From NCBI RefSeq assembly GCF_000018145.1, contig NC_009957.1, positions 62,001-126,000 on the forward strand: DNA of 64,000 nucleotides. Direction: 5' to 3'. The notes beneath the pieces were generated by a model. The model saw only the letters and a list, made by a program, of their open reading frames with translations, made no database searches and was not told where the DNA came from. Below are positions 26,996 through 35,403 of this stretch, piece by piece (position 1 is the stretch's first letter; each line of letters begins with the position of its first letter). A program made the position numbers and the translations under genes. This stretch comes from Dinoroseobacter shibae DFL 12 = DSM 16493 (lineage in GTDB: Bacteria; Pseudomonadota; Alphaproteobacteria; Rhodobacterales; Rhodobacteraceae).

Positions 26996-27050
26996 GCTAG
27001 AAACAAGTTAGGGTCTCGTGGAGTGGTCGCTTTGCGGGACCTTTTCTTTT
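26996..27050 (+). ncRNA. Counter-transcribed RNA (incompatibility RNA) between repB and repC
   Basis: On the plus strand, opposite to repABC, TTGCGG (26961-26966), a 17-base spacer and TACCTT (26984-26989) could serve as promoter. A stem GGGTCTCG (27011-27018) / CGGGACC (27035-27041) followed by TTTTCTTTT (27042-27050) is a clear intrinsic terminator. This gives an RNA of about 55 nt, the size and position of the ctRNAs that repress repC translation in repABC plasmids. The 5' end is an estimate. Confidence 0.75.
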
Positions 27051-27087
27051 GCCTTTTCGTGCCTCCTTCTTTGATTTCTGCTCTTCC

Positions 27088-28104
27088 TCAGTCTTCCGAC
27101 CGCTGCTTCCAGCGTTCGTGAAGGTCTTCAATCATGTCATGCACTTGCGTCTCGACCCAATCGGCGAAGTCTCCACCCGCCAACTCGATCGATAGGCCCT
27201 TGGCAGTGCGTTTGACCGTGCCGCCGCGTTTGCCGCCGATCTTCAGCGGGACGCTGGAAGGTGGGGCAGGGGAGGGCGACTTGGCCGGTTTAATCGCCTT
27301 GGTCACAGCCTTTTCTACGGCCAGGAACGCTTGGATGGACGGGTCATTGGTAGAGGCAACGTCATCCACCACCATGGAGGTCTCGGCATTTTCACGTGCC
27401 TCTTTCGCGATCCCGATAAGGTCCTCGCAGTCCAGACCATTTTCGTCGATGGCCCGACCAAGGGATTCCCATCGGGGTCGGCCAATGCCATGGGCGGCGC
27501 CAATGGCGCGTACCAGATCCGGCCCGACCATGTCCGCGATCGCGATCGCCATAGATATGGACGACTTCGTGACGGTAAGAATTTCTGCAACCTGAGATTG
27601 ATTTCCGAAGCCGGACGACACAAGGTCCTTTGCGAACAGGGCCTTTTCAATAAAAGACAAATCGCGCCGCCCCATGTTCTCCGAAATCTGAGCACGCAGA
27701 GCGCTGTCGTCATCCAGGTTGGTGACTAACGCGCGAACCTTGGTAACCTTATCGGACTGACGGATCGCCTCCAGCCTGCGTCGCCCATAGACCAAAAGGT
27801 AGCGATCATCTTCACCCGGCGCACGTCGCACGAGGATCGGAACAGTCTGACCGTTCGCCTCAATCGCATCGCGCAAATCCAGTACATCGGCCGGGTCAAG
27901 CCGGTCCGCCATACGCCCGTCTTCGATGCTCGCCGGGTCCAGTTCCCAAACATGATGGGAATCGACCGCGTCGCGGGCGGACCGAAGGGCGCGATTCGAG
28001 GTCATCATCGGTGTCACAGCACCTGTCTGAGGGGCAGGGGAGGGGGCCCCAGCTGCCGCGAGACTGTCCAGCATTGACATGCGCTTCTTCTTGCCACTGG
28101 TCAT
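27088..28104 (-). CDS. repB: Plasmid partition protein RepB
   Basis: 338 residues, ParB-family. N-terminal motif MTSGKKKRMSMLDSLAAAG (RepA-interaction arm), then the CTP/parS-binding region (DLRDAIEANGQTVPILVRR, YLLVYGRRRLEAIR, ISENMGRRDLSFIEKALFA) and the helix-turn-helix QVAEILTVTKSSISMAIAIA. A Lys/Pro-rich stretch leads to the C-terminal dimerisation domain. The first codon overlaps the repA stop (ATGA), so the genes are coupled. It should load on the two parS sites downstream of repC. Confidence 0.95.
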   Translation of the reverse strand: MTSGKKKRMSMLDSLAAAGAPSPAPQTGAVTPMMTSNRALRSARDAVDSHHVWELDPASIEDGRMADRLDPADVLDLRDAIEANGQTVPILVRRAPGEDDRYLLVYGRRRLEAIRQSDKVTKVRALVTNLDDDSALRAQISENMGRRDLSFIEKALFAKDLVSSGFGNQSQVAEILTVTKSSISMAIAIADMVGPDLVRAIGAAHGIGRPRWESLGRAIDENGLDCEDLIGIAKEARENAETSMVVDDVASTNDPSIQAFLAVEKAVTKAIKPAKSPSPAPPSSVPLKIGGKRGGTVKRTAKGLSIELAGGDFADWVETQVHDMIEDLHERWKQRSED

Positions 28105-29288
28105 GTGCGCCCCCAGGTTTTCTGGATTAGGTCGGCGATCTCGTCATTCAGCGTATTCAGGCTCTCAATCGCGCGATCATAGGTGGAACGCGTGAACGCG
28201 CTGCGTTCCACTTCATAAAGTGTCTGCTTGGTCAGGCCCGCATCTGAGATGGCTGTGGACTTCAACATGGGCGAATTCAGCACGGCTTCGCCGTACATTG
28301 TTCGCAGGAAAGCCACGATGCGGTTCTGCGGCGCATCCTGCGGCTCGTAGCGGGTCAAAACATAGCGCATCCAGTCATGAGACATGTCAGCGCCGCTCTC
28401 GGCGATCACGTCCATGAGGTCGGCTGTCATGCGGAGGAATTGCGACATGGACATCACATCGAGCATCTCTGGATGGATGGTCACCAGAACGCCCGTGGCC
28501 GCGGACAGGGCGGACATGGTCAGAAAGCCAAGCTGCGGAGGGCAATCTATGACGACCACGTCGTAGTCCTCATCGACCTGGGCCAGCGCCTCCTTCACGC
28601 GGAAGAAGAAAAGTCCGGCATTGCCCTGCGCCAGCGCGCGCGGGGTGTCGTGCTCGAACTCCATCAGTTCGAGGTTGCCGGGGATCAAGTCCAAATTGGG
28701 GATATAGGTCTTGCGGATGACCGACCGGATCGGCTCCGGGTCCTCATAGCGGATCGCATCGTAGAGAGTGCCGCCATCTTCGAGGTCCAATTCCGGCTGA
28801 ACGCCGTGCAGCGCGGTGAAGGAAGCTTGTGGGTCAAGATCAATGCCCAGCACACGATATCCGCGCAGGGCAAGCCGTTGGGCGAGATGGGCAGAGGTTG
28901 TTGTTTTTCCGGACCCGCCCTTGAAATTCATCACGCCGATGACCTGAAGATGATCACGTTCTCGTCGTCCGGGAACGTAATCGCCCGGCTTGCGAGCGGT
29001 TTTTTCAAGGAGTACACGCAGCGCCTGGATATCCTGCGCCGAGTAAAGACGACGGTTGCCGGCGGTAAGCTCGGGAGAAGGCCCTTTGCCATCCAAGTTG
29101 AGTTTGCGAAGATAGGAATCGTTTACGCCGAGCAGCGCCGCAGCCTCACCAGAGGTGAATTTGCGCATGGTCTTCTCGGCATCGGGTGGAAACAGGCTCT
29201 CACGTTGCGAATGCAACTGGTTCGCCAGCCATTCCGAATGCTGGCGGATCACCGCGTTGAGATCCTCATGCACAAAGGTATTATCCAT
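28101..29288 (-). CDS. repA: Plasmid partition ATPase RepA
   Basis: 395 residues, ParA-type. After an N-terminal winged-helix segment (FTSGEAAALLGVNDSYLRKL), the deviant Walker A NFKGGSGKTTTSAHLA and the Walker B region VVVIDCPPQLGFLT are intact. RepA drives plasmid segregation and represses the operon together with RepB. It is the first gene of repABC, and a dyad in its upstream region is a candidate operator. Confidence 0.96.
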   Translation of the reverse strand: MDNTFVHEDLNAVIRQHSEWLANQLHSQRESLFPPDAEKTMRKFTSGEAAALLGVNDSYLRKLNLDGKGPSPELTAGNRRLYSAQDIQALRVLLEKTARKPGDYVPGRRERDHLQVIGVMNFKGGSGKTTTSAHLAQRLALRGYRVLGIDLDPQASFTALHGVQPELDLEDGGTLYDAIRYEDPEPIRSVIRKTYIPNLDLIPGNLELMEFEHDTPRALAQGNAGLFFFRVKEALAQVDEDYDVVVIDCPPQLGFLTMSALSAATGVLVTIHPEMLDVMSMSQFLRMTADLMDVIAESGADMSHDWMRYVLTRYEPQDAPQNRIVAFLRTMYGEAVLNSPMLKSTAISDAGLTKQTLYEVERSAFTRSTYDRAIESLNTLNDEIADLIQKTWGRT

Positions 29289-29327
29289 CTGCCCTCTCGC
29301 TTCCGAGACATCGCGTCTTTGGCGTGT

Positions 29328-29363
29328 TCACGGAAATTGACGTTTTTTGCCTCGTTTCCGTGA
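29328..29363 (-). promoter_or_regulatory. Inverted repeat upstream of repA, candidate repABC operator
   Basis: TCACGGAAA (29328-29336) and TTTCCGTGA (29355-29363) are exact 9-bp arms separated by 18 bases, 40 bp upstream of the repA start. This is the expected location of the RepA/RepB operator. The wider 29289-29558 interval holds no gene. Confidence 0.55.
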
Positions 29364-29558
29364 CTATTGGCGCAAGAGTCGGATTCGCGCAAGGTTTTTC
29401 CACATCTAGTGGGCGAGTCGTCACCGAACACAAGGCTGTTAGGCTTCCTGCTGCATGGTGTAACGCACCGCATCTCACGAAAAGGGACAGGGGAGAACTC
29501 TTGTCGGAGGGCTCCAGCATGGCTTTGAGCGCACCAGAGCTTGCCTCTTGGCAGTTCT

Positions 29559-29584
29559 GGATATACATTACTGGATGTTTATCC
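29559..29584 (+). promoter_or_regulatory. Operator-like dyad upstream of vapBC
   Basis: GGATATACAT (29559-29568), six bases, then ATGTTTATCC (29575-29584): nine of ten positions pair. It ends 17 bp before the antitoxin ATG, where AbrB-type antitoxin-toxin complexes usually bind. Confidence 0.6.
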
Positions 29585-29601
29585 ATGCCTGAGAGGACAA
29601 G

Positions 29602-29829
29602 ATGCAAGTTGCCAAATGGGGAAACTCCCTTGCCGTCCGGCTACCCGCGGATCTTGTGAGGGAACTCGGCTTAAAGGAAGGCGATCAGGTCGACCTGGTA
29701 AAGGACGATGGAACCATTCTTGTGAGACGCCAACCTCGCGCCGATGAAGTTCTACAAGGGCTGAGGCGGTTTCGCAGAAAACTGCCCAAGGATGCGCGTC
29801 TAAGCCGCGACGCCGCGCATGAGCGCTGA
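29602..29829 (+). CDS. vapB: AbrB/VapB-type antitoxin
   Basis: 75 residues with an N-terminal SpoVT/AbrB hairpin (MQVAKWGNSLAVRLPADLVR, then ELGLKEGDQVDLVK) and a basic C-terminal tail that would neutralise the toxin. AGAGGA precedes the ATG. It overlaps the PIN-domain gene by 11 bases, so the pair is coupled. Confidence 0.88.
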   Translation: MQVAKWGNSLAVRLPADLVRELGLKEGDQVDLVKDDGTILVRRQPRADEVLQGLRRFRRKLPKDARLSRDAAHER

Positions 29830-30214
29830 ATTCGCAGACACGAATGTTGTGCTCTACCTGCTCGACGATGGTCCAAAGGCTGAGAGGGCGGAGGAAATTC
29901 TGGGGCAGGGACCCCGGATCAGCGTTCAGGTCCTGAACGAAGCGATGGTCAATTGCCGACGGAAAGCTGGGCTCAGTTGGGAAGATACCGGAGCGTTTCT
30001 TGAGGGTATTACGTCCGTATGCCCTGTCGAGGGCCTAACGGTTCAAACCCATCAAGTCGGTCGCGCGTTGGCAGAGAAGTACCAGTTATCGGTCTATGAC
30101 GCGATGATCGTGTCTGCCGCGCTGATCGCTGGGTGCACGACTTTGTGGACTGAGGACATGCACGACGGATTGCTGGTCGAGGATCGGCTGCGCATCGTCA
30201 ATCCATTTGCCTGA
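29819..30214 (+). CDS. vapC: PIN-domain ribonuclease toxin (VapC type)
   Basis: 131 residues. The four acidic residues of the PIN active site are visible: Asp in FADTNVVLYLL, Glu in QVLNEAMVNC, Asp in SVYDAMIVSAAL, and Asp in WTEDMHDG. VapC toxins cut tRNA or rRNA and arrest translation when the antitoxin is lost. The pair lies directly upstream of repA in the opposite direction, a typical addiction-module position. Its end overlaps the convergent resolvase gene by 17 bases. Confidence 0.88.
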   Translation: MSAEFADTNVVLYLLDDGPKAERAEEILGQGPRISVQVLNEAMVNCRRKAGLSWEDTGAFLEGITSVCPVEGLTVQTHQVGRALAEKYQLSVYDAMIVSAALIAGCTTLWTEDMHDGLLVEDRLRIVNPFA

Positions 30215-31094
30215 CCAGCAACCCAAGTCGCTCCGCCCGTTCCAACAGCATCCTGACGGATGACGGTTGCCAGCTTGTGCGTCCCCGTGGAGTCCGCTCA
30301 CGCATGGCTTCCAACCGGTCGCAGATCGCCTGTAGCGTGATATCCGGGTCCGAACCTTTGATGGCCGCAACAATCGCAGGCAGGCGATCGTCGGTTTTGC
30401 GGCGTCCAGCGCGTCCAAGCACTTCAGCGGGCAGGAACCCATCCCGCACATATGCCTTCACGGCACGGAGCAGGCGGCTTTGCGTCCAACGGCGGTCTTG
30501 GGGCAGGGGGGCATTGATAGTCCGCAGCACGTCTTCCCAGGCCATATCCGGCCGTAGGCGGCGCACATGGGGCACCCAATCCTGCGCGGTTTCGTTCAGG
30601 CGCTCCATGTAGCCGTCCTGTCGTGCCAGCCGCACCTTGCGCAGCGCGGCGGGGTCTTTGGTGCGAAGCCCAGGATTGCCACCAACGCGGCCCTTGGCGC
30701 GTGCAGAGACAAGCCCGGCCTTCGTGCGCTCACGTATCAGCGCGCGCTCGAACTCCGCCGCGGCGCCCAGAACCTGCAATGTGAATTTTCCTTGAGGGGA
30801 GGCGGTGTCGATGGGGTCCTGCAGCGAGCGGAAGAACGCCCCCTTGGCCTCCAGACGCTCGATCACCTCCAGTAAGTGCGACAGAGACCGCGCAAGCCGG
30901 TCGATCCGCACGACGACCAGCGTATCGCCGCTCTGGACCCGTTCGAGCACCCGCGCGAGCACAGGACGCGCGCGATTGCCGCCTGAGGCGTGCTCTTCAA
31001 AGATCTCGGCACAGCCCGCCGATTGCAGCGTCTCGGACTGGGGCAGGGGGGTCTGATCCTCTGTGGAAACGCGGGCATAGCCTATCAGGGACAT
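30198..31094 (-). CDS. Serine recombinase, resolvase/invertase family
   Basis: 298 residues. The N-terminal catalytic domain has the nucleophilic serine in YARVSTEDQ, the arginines in VVVRIDRLARSLSHL and the E-helix FERALIRERTKAGL. The C-terminal 150 residues are longer than in Tn3 resolvases and contain a second helical DNA-binding part (WEDVLRTINAPLPQDRRW, WQPSSVRMLLERAERLG). It probably resolves plasmid multimers or is a transposon remnant. It stands 58 bp downstream of the tyrosine integrase, on the same strand. Confidence 0.88.
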   Translation of the reverse strand: MSLIGYARVSTEDQTPLPQSETLQSAGCAEIFEEHASGGNRARPVLARVLERVQSGDTLVVVRIDRLARSLSHLLEVIERLEAKGAFFRSLQDPIDTASPQGKFTLQVLGAAAEFERALIRERTKAGLVSARAKGRVGGNPGLRTKDPAALRKVRLARQDGYMERLNETAQDWVPHVRRLRPDMAWEDVLRTINAPLPQDRRWTQSRLLRAVKAYVRDGFLPAEVLGRAGRRKTDDRLPAIVAAIKGSDPDITLQAICDRLEAMRERTPRGRTSWQPSSVRMLLERAERLGLLVRQMD

Positions 31095-31152
31095 GAAAAC
31101 GGGCCGTTTGCAATTTTATGTATCACCAATAAACGACCGAATGAGCGTGCGA

Positions 31153-32271
31153 TCAGAGACCGGCTGCTTTGGTTAGGTTCACCCGGAACCGGTCGCGACG
31201 GCGCTGGTAGCGGCGGGTCATCTCGGCCGAGGCGTGTCCGAGCTGTTTCTGGACAAAGCGCTCATCGACTTCGGCCGAACTTGCGAGACCGGCGCGCAAC
31301 GAGTGACCGGAGAACAGCGCAAGGCGCTCGTTTTCGGGCAGCTCGGCTCGGATGCCGGATTTCAGCACCGTCTTCTTGATGAGGCGCGCGACATGCTTGT
31401 CGTTGAGCCGCTCGTCCATCGCCCGCTTCCCGTCCCTCGACGTGCGGGTGAACACGGGGCCGAAATCGATCTTGGCGAAATGCAGCCATTGCTCGAGCGC
31501 ATGCACAGGACAGGTCTGTTCTGAGGATCCGCGTCCGATTTCCACCTCGCGCCAGCCTGTCTTTGCGTTCAATGTCAAAACCGCGCCATCTTCGAAGACG
31601 TCAATCCATCCGCTACTGTCAGGCGTGTCGTCTTTGCTGACGTCCAGGCTGACGACTTCGGAGCGGCGCAGACCGCCTGCAAAGCCGATCAGCAAGATCG
31701 CCCGATCCCGCAGGCCGCGCAGATCGAAGGGCAGGGTGGCCACCATGGCGAGAATGTCCTCGGGCAGGATCGCTTCCTTTTGCACAGGCGGGCGCGCGTG
31801 CCTGCGTTTGATCCCAGCGAGGACGTTGGCGATATGGCGGTCCTTGCGATCGAGCGAGAAGCCGCGTTGCGCATAGTTCCAGGCCAGGCCGGACAGGCGG
31901 CGCTCGATCGTAGAGACGGAGAGGGCAGGGGTGCCTTTCGCCGGCGCTGCCAAATCGGTCAGGTAGAGCCCGATCATTTCGGGAGACGGGGGGAGGGGAT
32001 CCGTTCCCTTCAATCTGCACCAACGCGCGAAGTGCTTCCAGTCGGCGGCATAAGCTTTGTTGGTGTTCTCGGCGGTCGAGGCCCTCGCGTAATCACGGGC
32101 GGTGTCGACAAGCCGGTCGAGCGTGCCGGACCCGGCCACATGGGCCGGTAGGGCGATGGGGTCGGTGCTGACTTGGTCTCTCTCGTCGCGCTGAGCTTGA
32201 TTGTTCGAATCGGAGGGCGCTGAGGTCGATTTCTCGGCGTCTGGGGGCTGAATTTCTGGTGTTTCTTCCAT
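31153..32271 (-). CDS. Tyrosine recombinase/integrase
   Basis: 372 residues. A disordered polar N-terminus is followed by a SAM-like core-binding domain (STAENTNKAYAADWKHFARW) and a catalytic domain with the first Arg in GFAGGLRRSEVVSLDV, the HxxR box as GHSLRAGLASSA, LGHASAEMTRRY with Tyr, and a terminal RDRFRVNLTKAAGL. Such integrases commonly flank DUF1403-scpB modules on Rhodobacterales plasmids. An inverted repeat with a 7-bp centre directly upstream looks like a core recombination site. Confidence 0.9.
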   Translation of the reverse strand: MEETPEIQPPDAEKSTSAPSDSNNQAQRDERDQVSTDPIALPAHVAGSGTLDRLVDTARDYARASTAENTNKAYAADWKHFARWCRLKGTDPLPPSPEMIGLYLTDLAAPAKGTPALSVSTIERRLSGLAWNYAQRGFSLDRKDRHIANVLAGIKRRHARPPVQKEAILPEDILAMVATLPFDLRGLRDRAILLIGFAGGLRRSEVVSLDVSKDDTPDSSGWIDVFEDGAVLTLNAKTGWREVEIGRGSSEQTCPVHALEQWLHFAKIDFGPVFTRTSRDGKRAMDERLNDKHVARLIKKTVLKSGIRAELPENERLALFSGHSLRAGLASSAEVDERFVQKQLGHASAEMTRRYQRRRDRFRVNLTKAAGL

Positions 32272-32291
32272 GCTATGGAGCTTACTTCAAA

Positions 32292-32322
32292 TATGTCCGA
32301 TAATGCAAACTTATTGGACATA
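32292..32322. promoter_or_regulatory. Core-site-like inverted repeat next to the integrase
   Basis: TATGTCCGATAA (32292-32303), the 7-base centre TGCAAAC, then TTATTGGACATA (32311-32322): 11 of 12 positions pair. The dimensions are those of a tyrosine-recombinase core site. It lies 20 bp upstream of the integrase start, so an operator role is equally possible. Confidence 0.55.
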
Positions 32323-32397
32323 GCGGAGAGCGGCAAGTCGGGGCGGTTAGATCGCTATTTTCTGGCAGAAAGCGCCGCGATGGTGTAGGCTTCAGAC

Positions 32398-33282
32398 ATG
32401 ACTTTTACCCGGCCAGATCATATCAGCGACCGCGACACGTTACCCCGGATGCCCGCCTGGGTCACCTCTGCACGCGCTGAAACCCTTGAAGATGTTGCGT
32501 TTTTGTCGGGTGCCGCACTGAGCCAACTGCATCTAGTGTTGGGATACAAGGAGGTGCCCCAACCCTTGTTGCGGGATCGGCTGGTGCTGCGTGCGGCTGA
32601 GGCTTGTGTCGCGTTTTCGGGGCGCCCGGAGCGGGTAGGGGAGCTGCGCGACGCCGTATACCTTCTGCGCCCCGGCGATCTGCCCGGGCCGGCCGGTGAA
32701 ACTTATCTTGCTTGGCAGCGCGCGGCGGAGCGACCGGTGTCGATCAAGGTTCTCGATCGGGCCTTGCCGACCATCGAGCCGGGCCAGATTGCGACATGGC
32801 TCGATGCTGGGAAAGGCGCGCCAGTGACCCGGGCTGTGATGGTGCTCGAGGCGGTGCTGCGCGAGGCGCCGCGCGAAGACCTCGCAGCGCTGATCCTCGC
32901 GGATGCCGCCCTCGCTCTGGCAATCGGCTGGGATCATCTCGTGCCGATGCTGGCCCCAGGCCTGAAACGCGCCGACCTGCGCAAGCAAGGCGGCGACTTG
33001 CGTCTGGCCTGTCATCGCGCACTCATCTCTTCGGTGATCGAGGCCGTTCGGCAGGCCGCGGACCTCGCGCGTCGGGCGGCGCAACTCAAGGCAGTCGCAC
33101 CCAAGCTTCGGGCAAAAGGGGCGGGCGATGCGGTCGAGATGTTCCTGACCCGCGATGCAGTGGCGCCCTCGGCGCTACCCCTGCCGGATCGCGCCGCGCG
33201 GCGGCTCTGCGACCGGCTGGTCGACCTCGGTGCGGTGCGCGAGCTGACCGGGCGCGACACTTTCCGGCTCTACGGGGTGTAG
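32398..33282 (+). CDS. DUF1403 family protein
   Basis: 294 residues, mostly helical, with the family's central segment EDVAFLSGAALSQLHLVL and LRDRLVLRAAEACVAFSGR. The C-terminal part resembles a winged helix (ARRLCDRLVDLGAVRELTGR). DUF1403 proteins are of unknown function and in alphaproteobacteria are regularly followed by a ScpB-like gene, as here, with a 2-base gap. The pair may act in DNA organisation of the replicon (inference). Confidence 0.85.
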   Translation: MTFTRPDHISDRDTLPRMPAWVTSARAETLEDVAFLSGAALSQLHLVLGYKEVPQPLLRDRLVLRAAEACVAFSGRPERVGELRDAVYLLRPGDLPGPAGETYLAWQRAAERPVSIKVLDRALPTIEPGQIATWLDAGKGAPVTRAVMVLEAVLREAPREDLAALILADAALALAIGWDHLVPMLAPGLKRADLRKQGGDLRLACHRALISSVIEAVRQAADLARRAAQLKAVAPKLRAKGAGDAVEMFLTRDAVAPSALPLPDRAARRLCDRLVDLGAVRELTGRDTFRLYGV

Positions 33283-33284
33283 CG

Positions 33285-33902
33285 ATGGCGAAGGATCGCT
33301 CAGACCCCGAACTGGATCGCGAGTTGCCCGATCTGCCGCCTGAGCTGCGCTGGCGGGAATGGATACGCCGGATCGAGGCTGTGCTGTTTGCCTCCGCCTC
33401 GCCAGTCCCGCGCCAAGACCTCGCCCGCATCGTGGGGCAGGGCGCCTCAGTCGATCTGCTGGTCGAGGACCTTGCCGCCGATCTGGATGGGCGGGCCTTC
33501 GAGATTGCCCAGGTCGCCGGCGGCTGGATGTTCCGGACGCGGGCGGCCTATGCGCCCGCGATCCGGGCGGCGGCGGATATCGGGGATCAGTTTCTGGATC
33601 TGAGCGAGTTCGACACCGCGGTCCTAGCCGCTATCGCCTATCACCAGCCGATCACGCGCGACGGGCTCAAGGACATCTTCGGCAAGGAGATCAGCCGCGA
33701 GCTTATCGGGCGCTTGCATGCGCAGGGTTTGATCGGGACCGGACCGCGATCGCCGCGACGTGGCGCGCCCTATACATTTGTGACGACGGAGCGGTTCTTG
33801 GCGGTGTTTGGGGTGGAGAGCCTGCAGGACCTGCCCGATCGGGAGGGGCTGGAGGATGCGGGGCTGGGTCATCAAAAAGCTGAATCGGTCAGGGTGGATT
33901 GA
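33285..33902 (+). CDS. scpB: ScpB-like condensin accessory protein
   Basis: 205 residues with two winged-helix domains typical of ScpB: WREWIRRIEAVLFASASPV, DLAARLVEDL-like helix LVEDLAADLDGRAFEIAQ, GGWMFRTRAAYAP, then FDTAVLAAIAYHQPITRDGL and LIGRLHAQGLIGTG followed by PYTFVTTERFLAVFGV. ScpB bridges SMC and ScpA on chromosomes. No SMC or ScpA gene is present in the window, so this copy must act alone, with DUF1403, or with the chromosomal complex. Confidence 0.88.
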   Translation: MAKDRSDPELDRELPDLPPELRWREWIRRIEAVLFASASPVPRQDLARIVGQGASVDLLVEDLAADLDGRAFEIAQVAGGWMFRTRAAYAPAIRAAADIGDQFLDLSEFDTAVLAAIAYHQPITRDGLKDIFGKEISRELIGRLHAQGLIGTGPRSPRRGAPYTFVTTERFLAVFGVESLQDLPDREGLEDAGLGHQKAESVRVD

Positions 33903-33951
33903 TTCAGATTTGTCATTGGACGGATGAGGCCCAACAGGCGAGACTCTGGCC

Positions 33952-34215
33952 ATGCAAAGCGGCGCATACGACCCTGTCGATCTCGAACGCATCGATCCGG
34001 CCCGGAACATGGCGCGGTTCTATCGGTTGTCTGTGCAGCCCACCTTGTTCGGGGAACAATCGGTCATCCGGAGTTGGGGACGCATCGGGACACAGGGCCG
34101 CAGCATGATGGTCACTTATGCATCGGAAGGCGACGCTGTCAAAGCCTGCAAGAAGCTTTTGTGCAGCAAGGTGGCAAGGGGGTATCTTTGCCTGAACGAT
34201 GTCGAGAAATCGTGA
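33952..34215 (+). CDS. WGR-domain protein
   Basis: 87 residues. A single WGR domain: MARFYRLSVQPTLFGEQSVI, then SWGRIGTQGRSMM, ending KKLLCSKVARGYL. WGR domains are nucleic-acid-associated modules found in PARPs and as small stand-alone plasmid proteins. Its stop codon lies at the edge of a large dyad shared with the fic upstream region. Confidence 0.85.
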   Translation: MQSGAYDPVDLERIDPARNMARFYRLSVQPTLFGEQSVIRSWGRIGTQGRSMMVTYASEGDAVKACKKLLCSKVARGYLCLNDVEKS

Positions 34216-34241
34216 GGTATAGAATTGACTTCTATACCTCA
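34213..34241. promoter_or_regulatory. 12-bp-arm inverted repeat between WGR and fic genes
   Basis: TGAGGTATAGAA (34213-34224), TTGAC, TTCTATACCTCA (34230-34241) is exact. It starts at the WGR stop codon and ends 43 bp before the fic ATG. No T-run follows on the plus strand, so an operator is likelier than a terminator. The fic product has a C-terminal DNA-binding domain that could bind it. Confidence 0.6.
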
Positions 34242-34284
34242 AAAATGATCTATTCATGCGTTATAAAAAAGGGCTCTATAACTC

Positions 34285-35403
34285 ATGGCATGGAACTGGC
34301 AGATATCCGGTTGGCCGGAATTCCGGTATGACGAGGCCGCACTGGCACCGCTTGAGCAGCGATTTTTGCTGTCCTCAGGCGAAGTCCTTGGTGCCGTCCA
34401 CCATGTGAACCCGTCCGAGCGTGATCAACTCCGCATCGATCTGCTGAGCGATGAAGCGATGAAGACCAGTGCCATCGAGGGCGAGATGCTGGACCGGCGC
34501 AGCGTGCAATCCTCACTTCGCCGGCACCTTGGATTAGAGCCTGACAGCTATCCGAACAAACCTCGCGAGCAGGGGGTGGCTGAGATGATGGTCGATGTTT
34601 ACTCGACCTATGCCGAGCCCCTTGCGCACGGCACCCTGTTTCGGTGGCATGAGATGCTCTTGGCCTTCGACAAGCGCCTGGAGGCGATCGGTTCATACCG
34701 GCAGCACGAGGATGCCATGCAGATCGTCTCTGGCCGTTTTGATCGTCCGGTCGTGCATTTTGAGGCGCCGCCATCTGTGCAGGTTCCGGAAGAGATGGAC
34801 CGGTATGTCGACTGGTTCAATCGGACCGAGCCGGGTGCCGAGGAGCCCTTGCCAGCGTTGACGCGTGCGGGCCTGAGTCATCTCTACTTCGAAAGTATCC
34901 ACCCATTTGAGGACGGGAATGGTCGCCTGGGTCGGGCCTTGGCCGAAAAGTCCCTGGCTCAGAGTATCGGCCAGCCCAGCCTGATCGCGCTGGCTTTCAC
35001 CCTCGAGCGAAAGCGAAAGGACTATTACGATCAGCTCGAGCGACACCAGAAGACGCTGGAGGTCACGCCTTGGCTGGTATGGTTTGCAAAGTCCGTTCTT
35101 GAAGCGCAGCAGGTCACCCTGGGCCGCGTGGGCTTCTTCATTGCCAAGGCGCATTTCTATGGCCGGCATCGTGATCAACTGAACGAACGGCAAGCCAAGG
35201 TGATCGAGCGGATGTTCCGGGAGGGACCAGATGGCTTCAAGGGTGGTTTGAGCGCCGAGAACTATATTTCGATCACCGGTATATCGCGCGCGACTGCTAC
35301 AAGGGATCTACAAGAACTTGTCGAGATTGGTGCCCTCACGCGCACTGGCGAACGCCGATACACGCGTTACTGGCTGAAGTCACTTGCCGGGATCATAGCC
35401 TAG
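34285..35403 (+). CDS. Fic family protein with DUF4172-type N-terminus and C-terminal winged helix
   Basis: 372 residues. N-terminal DUF4172-like segment (MAWNWQISGWPEFRYDEAAL), an inhibitory helix AMKTSAIEGEML, the Fic core with HPFEDGNGRLGRAL, and a C-terminal winged helix (ENYISITGISRATATRDLQE). The combination is typical of chromosomal and plasmid Fic regulators that modify a partner by AMP transfer. It differs clearly from the Fic protein at 24341-25543. It ends tail-to-tail, overlapping the GspK-like gene by 4 bases. Confidence 0.9.
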   Translation: MAWNWQISGWPEFRYDEAALAPLEQRFLLSSGEVLGAVHHVNPSERDQLRIDLLSDEAMKTSAIEGEMLDRRSVQSSLRRHLGLEPDSYPNKPREQGVAEMMVDVYSTYAEPLAHGTLFRWHEMLLAFDKRLEAIGSYRQHEDAMQIVSGRFDRPVVHFEAPPSVQVPEEMDRYVDWFNRTEPGAEEPLPALTRAGLSHLYFESIHPFEDGNGRLGRALAEKSLAQSIGQPSLIALAFTLERKRKDYYDQLERHQKTLEVTPWLVWFAKSVLEAQQVTLGRVGFFIAKAHFYGRHRDQLNERQAKVIERMFREGPDGFKGGLSAENYISITGISRATATRDLQELVEIGALTRTGERRYTRYWLKSLAGIIA

